A stretch of 64,000 bases of DNA, from assembly GCF_008831285.2 (NCBI RefSeq), contig NC_045144.1, forward strand, positions 992,001-1,056,000. The letters are read 5' to 3'. The notes beneath the pieces were generated by a model. The model worked only from the letters and a program-made list of their open reading frames with translations. It was not told where the DNA came from and did not search any database. The first letter of the stretch is position 1, and each line of letters begins with the position of its first letter. This stretch comes from Nymphaea colorata. Its lineage: Eukaryota > Streptophyta > Magnoliopsida > Nymphaeales > Nymphaeaceae. A program made the translations under genes and the position numbers. This document shows, piece by piece, positions 58,560 to 64,000 of this stretch.

Positions 58560-61275
58560 TTACTCTCGTGTAATTGGTCCAAATTGACATGCCTTGCAAC
58601 ACCCAAAACAATAAATTAATCATGTTGCCTTGTTATAAACATTTAAGTCTAAAAATCCAACGCCATTCTCCTTATAAGGAATGCAAAGTGAACTCCAACT
58701 TAAAATACAAAATTTACATAAATTCGAGTTGTCTCCCCATAAGAAGCTGTTGCAATATCTCTCAATCAATTCTATCACCTACCTTTGAAATTCTTAAAGC
58801 CATCATCCAATCACCAACTATTTGATGGATTACATGTTTAATTAAACTACTTTTTCCTGTATAAGATACAAGATGGCCTTTCCAAAACTGCAAGATGTGA
58901 TAATACCTTCTTCACAAGTGATCCACAGCTCCCCACATAAATCTTACCCGTGAAAAGTGGTAGTCCAAGGTATTGCACATATACTTTTGCCTCCTTCCAA
59001 CCTAAACACTCAATCTATAGCTTCCTGTGATTGTCATTAACTTTAAAATATGACAGGTTTTTTTTTTCGATTAATTCTTAGCCTTGCCTTTAGGTCCATC
59101 TCTACTAGGATGTTCTTTATACAACTAATAGAGTTTAGATCTAGTTTACAAACCACTATGACAACATGTGCAAAGAATTGACCTGCTAAGATGGAACTAG
59201 GTATTAAAGCTTTTAGCACTTTAACATTGTGCTGGCCACCTCCCTCCTTAGTCTTCTTGAAACATCTCATAATAATAATTAATAAGAATGGGGACAACAG
59301 ATCCCCTTGTCTAATGCTTCTATCTACATCAAAGGAAGAACCTTCATTACCATAGTTTAGCATTGCTAAAGTAGCTGTAGACATGCATTTAAGGAGTCTA
59401 TGAATCCAGGTGTCATTATGACCTAGTTTCTTTAAGGCTAATATGAGAAACTCACAAACTATACAATCATATGCTTTAGTAATGTCAAGCTTTAACATCA
59501 CTGAACCATCCCTGCTGTTTTGTAAGGAATTAACAAGCTCAAGGACCATAAGAATTTGTCTGTGGATATTTCTGCTGGTAAAAATTCACCTTGGTCATCA
59601 GCAATAAGCTAGCCAGTATAAATCTCATTCTAACTACCGTTATCTTTGCAATAATTTTGTAAAGGCAGTTGAAAAGTGTAATTGGCCTAAAATCTTTAAT
59701 GCTTACAGTACCTTGAAATTTGGGATTCAATGTAAGTGAAAACAATTCATACTCTTAACCACTTCACCTATTTTGAAAAATCAGCAATAACATCCATCAT
59801 ATCTTCACCGATTATGTGCCAATAGAGTTTATAAAATTCAATAACCCATCAGGACCTAGCAATAACATCCATCATATCTTCACCGATTTTGTGCCAATAG
59901 AGTTTATAAAATTCAATAACCCATCAGGACCTAGTGTCTTCCCATTTTTCATGTGAAAAACAGCTCTCAAAACCTCGTATTTACTCACAGGCCTCAATAG
60001 AAATTCATTCTCCACTGAAGTAATAGTGTGGCTATCTTTCAAATTATCAAGCATATCACATGTTGAAGAAAGGTTAATGTAAAGTTGTGTAAAAAAATCT
60101 TTACATTGCTCATAAATCTTACTAGGGTAGAAGCAACAACACCATTAACTTCATTAAAAGTCAAGTTGTACTTCTTGAATTTATGGATAACATATGCTTG
60201 AATAACATTGGAATTTTTGCCACCATCTGAGAGCCATTTCACTTTGGATTTCTGCATCCAAAAAGAATCTTCTTCTTCTAGAGCTGCATCCAACTTGTTA
60301 TGCAAAAGATGCTCCAGATTAATTGTGCGCTTGCATCATGGAATTCATTCAACTAAATCTTATTTAACTCATTCTTTAAGGATCGCACCCTAGACTCCCA
60401 CAGAACCAAAACTGTTTTGGTTTCATTGAGGGATACAAAACTCGGTATTTTCCAATATGCTTAACAGTTTAACCATGCTATATGGTTTGTTGCATGCTTC
60501 TTTTACCATTGTTTTGCAATTTGCACGCAAGGTCCATGCAAAAAGAAAAAACCGAAACAAACATTTCCTGAAACTTTGCATCCCATATTTGTTTATGTGA
60601 GGAATAAGAGGCAAGCCGATGTAGTTCTAGGCAAAGTACATAAGCAGAAAGATGAATTCTCACATTTAAGATTGAGTAAGGCCCAATCCATTCTGCATTT
60701 AATGTTGCAGTCGAACCCCTATTATTATACCAAGTGAAGCTTTTCTTAGGATCATCAACAACATTTAAGTGGCGATTATTTAAGAAATTAGTAAAATCTC
60801 TACAAGAGCTTATATCTGGCTCTCTTTTTTATCCTTAGGTCCCATCTCAACATTCAAATCTCCCATAAGAGCTATAAGGCCGTCAACTTCTTCTATGAGC
60901 ACTATTAGCTCAATTAACTGGTATCTTCTACTTAGTTTATTGGGATGTAGATAGACTCCGACAACAATAAAATTGAAATTATATTCTCTGCTTGCAAAGC
61001 ACTTTAATATAAAAAAAAGTAATAAATTTCACCAATACAATTTTTTCAACAGGACACCAACCACGTATGATTCTTGCATGACATAAACACAACCTATATT
61101 AGAGACAAAGGCATATCTAGCATGTCTACTCGTCCATCTATGAAAATTCACATCATTTAACATTGTATCAATTACAAAAAAAGAGTTCAGGTTTAAACTA
61201 TTGGAGATAGTTATTTACCACCCATTGGATCATCCTTCTGACTAGACCTCATATATTTCATGAGAGTAACTTCAT
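58560..61275 (-). pseudogene. L1-type LINE ORF2 (endonuclease-reverse transcriptase), broken
   Basis: The - strand frame starts at 61275 with MKLLS, stop, NI, stop, GLVRRMIQW: the usual MKLLSWNIRGL start of plant L1 ORF2, with two Trp/Arg codons turned into stops. Endonuclease pieces follow (RHARYAFVSNIG; EEVDGLIALMGDLNVEMG near 60870). The linker reads KSKVKWLSDGGKNSN (60240). Reverse transcriptase reads GKTLGPDGLLNFI (59920), IKDFRPITLFNCLYKIIAKI (59690), KLDITKAYDCI (59490), RSIRQGDLLSPFLLII (59310) and FFAHV where the catalytic FADD is expected (59180). After it come VQYLGLPLFTGKIY (58960) and PYKENGVGFLDLNVYNKA (58640). The protein is fragmented by many stops and shifts and the C-terminal end is missing. 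The parent enzyme copies its RNA into a nicked chromosomal target. Confidence 0.88.
59784..59934. repeat. 75-bp tandem duplication inside the LINE
   Basis: GCAATAACATCCATCATATC starts at 59784 and again at 59859, each followed by the same 55 bases, with one visible difference (GATTATG against GATTTTG). On the - strand it doubles the GPDGLLNFINS segment of the reverse transcriptase region. Near identity shows that it is recent compared with the decay of the element. Confidence 0.95.
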
Positions 61276-61309
61276 GTCAAGAGCAATGAATTTGAACTTC
61301 CCCAATAGT

Positions 61310-61499
61310 CAGAGCGTGGCCAGGAATTTTTTTCTATGGGGCACTAAGAATACAGTTAACAAATTTTTAATTGGCTATGGGGAAGTGACTTGGGTTTGGT
61401 GGGGCTGTCCTATATAACTGAACCCACTAATTTAATCTTTCACATAATGGGCTTCATGGGGCATACACCCCACAATGTCCCCACTTATCTACACCCTTG
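61310..61499. mobile_element. 190-bp hAT-type MITE with 8-bp target duplication
   Basis: It is flanked by perfect CCAATAGT repeats (61302-61309 and 61500-61507). The left end is CAGAGCGTGGCCAGG; the complement of the right end is CAAGGGTGTAGATAAG, a weak inverted match beginning CA-purine-rich like hAT termini. The interior has CTATGGGGCAC and ATGGGGCATACACCCCAC, no coding capacity. It sits just upstream of the LINE ORF2 start. Confidence 0.75.
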
Positions 61500-61514
61500 C
61501 CAATAGTTAAGGGT

Positions 61515-61895
61515 GTATAGCAGTATGGAGCCTAACCCTTAATAGGATTCTCTAATATCCCGAGATCCAAATTTGCAATAAGTTGGCTAGCAGTTGCAAG
61601 AGGCAGCACCCCCTTGCCTGGAACGTTGTAAGGTCATTTATGTAATCTGCCCTTTCGCGGGTTTACCCTAATCCCCATATTTATGAAAGGGTGGTTTTCA
61701 TTGTATTCATATTTTTTATTTTTCTTCTGTGGCAATGGAAAAACCCTATATGGCAGCGGACATAAGAGACCACTTGTCCTCGAACCACGTAAATCCTTCT
61801 GTCTTCTTCTTGTTCTTTCTCTTCTTCAGTTTTCTTCTCTTGTATGCGACAAGAGAGTGAGAAAGCATAATTCCTAACCATAGATATCAGAATCC
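61515..61895 (+). repeat. Probable 5' LTR and primer-binding site of copia remnant 3
   Basis: The sequence ends ATTCCTAACCA at 61880 and is followed by TAGATATCAGAATCC, a decayed copy of the copia primer-binding site TGGTATCAGAGCC. The LTR start near 61515 is a guess; 61740-61880 has the pyrimidine-rich character of a copia U5. Confidence 0.5.
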
Positions 61896-61917
61896 AGTTC
61901 ATGCTCAAGAGGAACAA

Positions 61918-63642
61918 TGGGAGCAGGGGCAATGGAAGAAGCGAAGGTAAAAACTGAGAAGTTCAATGGCAAGGGTTTTGGAGGATGCAGTTCGAAGACT
62001 ACATAATATCAACCCATCACTAGAGTGAAGCCAACAATAATGTCACATAAAAATTGGTAGGTACTAGACATATAGCCGCTCAAAGTCATCCATTTGACAC
62101 TAGCCAAGAACGTCAACTTCAATATTGTCAATGAGAAGACAATCATGGGTTTGATGAAGGTGCCAACAGATATGTGTGAAAAACCCTTTGCCTCAAATAA
62201 GGTTTATCTAATGTGTCGTTTATTTAATTTGAAGGTGACTAAAGGTGATTTCGTTACTGATCATATAAATGAGTTTAATGTGATTATATCTCAATTGAGT
62301 TCTGTGAATATTAAATTTTTATGACTAGGTTCAAGCTTTTATTCTTTTGTTGTCATCATCAGACAGTTGGGATGCGACTGTGACTGTAGTGATTAGTTCT
62401 CATGGGTCTAAGAAGTTGAACTTTAGTAGTGTTTGAGACCTGATTTTGATCATAGATATTCGTAGAAGAGAAGTGTGAGAAACTTTCGCTTCTTCTCTCA
62501 ATATTCAAGAGAGAGGTCGGTCAAAATCGAAAGGAATAAGTTAGTCCAAACCTTAAGAAGAATGATGCTGGAACTGTGGAAAGCCAAGTCACTAAAAAAG
62601 AGATTGTAGATTATTGGAAGGGAAAAATGAAAAACATGAAGGAGAGTACAAATATTGCCATAGAATGCATATATGAAGCCTGAGAATTGAGTCTACATAG
62701 CTTCATTGGATCCTGGATTTTAAATTCTGGTGCATCTTTTCACTTTACTTCATCTAAAAACAATATGCAAAATTATACTGCAGACAATTTTGGAAAGGTC
62801 TATCTTGCAAATGATGAACATTCAGACATTCTATGGAAGGGTGATGTCCATATATAGATGCAGAATGGGCATGGATGTATAGAAACTGGAGGGTGTCAGT
62901 GATGTTTCAGATTTGAGGAGAAATCTGAATTCTATAGGTCAGTTTGAAGTTGATGGGTACGTTATTACGTTTGTTGGAGGATGTTAGAAGATAACCAAAA
63001 ATGCAATGATTGTAGCATGAGGCAACAAACTGGGTACTCTATATATAATTGGAGATCTAAATGACAGATGCTGCAACAAAAATTTGATGACAGCTTGCTA
63101 TTATAGCATTACAAGCTATAGAAGATGGACATCAAAATGTGATGTACATATGAGTGAAAAACGAACCAAAATTATGGCCACTAAGAATAAATTGTCTAAT
63201 CTGAAATCTATAGAAGTTGCGTTTTTCAAAATTGCATCTTCCAGAAGCAAGAAAGGGTCACCTTCTCTAAAGTCAGGCGACTATCAAAGAAGGATAAGTT
63301 GAAGTTAGTCCATATAGATGTTTGGCGTCCAGCTCTTGGTTGTTCCCTTGGATGATCATTCTATTATGTCACATTTGTTGATGACTGCACTTGGAAGGTA
63401 TTAGTTTGTTTTCTAAAAAACAAATCTGCTACTTTTTATACTTTGAAAAGGTGAAAGGCTGAAGTTAAAAATCAAATTGGCAGGAAAGTGAAATGCATGC
63501 AATACAAATATAGAGGTGAATATGACAACAAGGAACTCAAGGACTTTTATGCTGAGATTCAGATAAAGAAAACAATTTCAAAAAGACCACGACTTGTTGA
63601 ACTCATGCATAGAACCTTGAATGAGAGGGCTAGGAGCATGAG
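61918..63642 (+). pseudogene. Ty1/copia gag-protease-integrase remnant 3
   Basis: Gag starts at 61918 (MGAGAMEEAKVKTEKFNGKG), has a gap or shift, then reads LTLAKNVNFNIVNEKTIMGL and SNKVYLMCRLFNLKVTKGDF, HINEFNVIISQLSSVNI (62096-62320). A zinc knuckle at about 62566 reads CWNCGKPSH, stop, KRDC. The protease has NSGASFHFTSSKNN (62725; active-site Asp replaced by Asn) and FGKVYLAND. Pre-integrase reads VHMSEKRTKIMATKNKLSNL (63140). The integrase core reads VTFVDDCT and VKCMQYKYRGEYDNKELKDF, then LVELMHRTLNERARSM, where it is cut at 63642. Many stops and frameshifts. The reverse transcriptase is not in the window and may lie beyond the CACTA-type insertion. Confidence 0.85.
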
Positions 63643-64000
63643 CACTACAACAATTCCCAGGTTTCTGAACGGGCCCTGAACACCATTTTCACAACTGGTC
63701 CTAAAACCATTGAATTGGATTGAATACCATTTAATGCCTTCTCACCCTAAACCCTCACACTTTGCACATTTCTAACTATTTCACCTTTTCCACCGTCTCC
63801 TTTCCCCTGATCTCCAATGCTTTTCCGATTCTCTGTCTCAGATTGTGTCTAACTTTATCAATTGCTCAGAACTTCATCCAAACACCAAACCATCATGGCC
63901 TTTGTGATATGCTAGCACCTTATCTATAGATCATAACTTCATCCAAGCCCCTGATCATGGACAATTCTGCCAGATCCTACATATGTACAACTTTGTTGAT
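63643..64000 (+). mobile_element. End of a CACTA-type transposon inserted in copia remnant 3
   Basis: CACTACAACAATTCCCAGG at 63643 has the CACTACAA terminus characteristic of En/Spm (CACTA) elements and begins exactly where copia integrase similarity stops. The following 350 bases resemble nothing else in the window and show no coding motif. The other end, its inverted CACTA and the 3-bp target duplication lie outside the window. Confidence 0.55.

Overview
The window looks like ordinary nuclear DNA of a flowering plant. It is AT-rich and full of microsatellites. The only recognisable genes are plant families or transposon proteins: a DUF810/Munc13-like (MUN domain) protein, a calmodulin-binding CBP60 protein, a Rab11-type (RABA) GTPase, Ty1/copia, Ty3/gypsy, L1-type LINE, SINE, hAT and CACTA sequences. 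The species cannot be told from the sequence. A run of exactly 100 N at 34922-35021 shows a draft scaffold with a gap of unknown true size. I see no intact protein-coding gene. Nearly all coding similarity is broken by stops, frameshifts or missing exons. All calls were made by eye, without alignment or database search.

Layout. 0.3-3.2 kb holds a gutted DUF810/MUN-domain gene on the + strand: its N-terminal and C-terminal exons are present and the middle is gone. 4.0-5.1 kb is a 58-bp minisatellite. 6.25-10.4 kb is one copy of a duplicated block that carries a SINE and an internal 90-bp tandem duplication. 10.9-19 kb is gene-poor, with gene scraps: an unrecognised hydrophilic ORF, a CBP60 exon, an unrecognised frameshifted exon and a RABA pseudogene. 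19.6-23.7 kb holds two inverted fragments of a non-coding LTR element. 25-26.2 kb is a gypsy gag-protease remnant. 26.2-30.5 kb is the second copy of the duplicated block.

30.5-56.95 kb is a 26.5-kb nest of retrotransposons that appears to split the second copy of the block: a copia remnant cut by the gap, a copia element with both LTRs (36.5-41.9 kb), low-complexity LTR-element DNA, a large non-coding LTR element with three tandem arrays (51.9-56.1 kb) and a copia LTR with its primer-binding site. The rest of the second copy resumes at 56.96 kb. 58-58.5 kb holds a possible F-box-like gene end with a 71-bp intron. 58.6-61.3 kb is an L1-type ORF2 pseudogene on the - strand, followed by a 190-bp hAT-type MITE, a third copia remnant and the end of a CACTA-type element that runs out of the window.

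I found no new biological system. The most informative content is the insertion history: the two block copies act as each other's empty-site control. They show a SINE insertion in one copy and, in the other, a hAT-type MITE, a perfect 78-bp inverted repeat and the large nested insertion.
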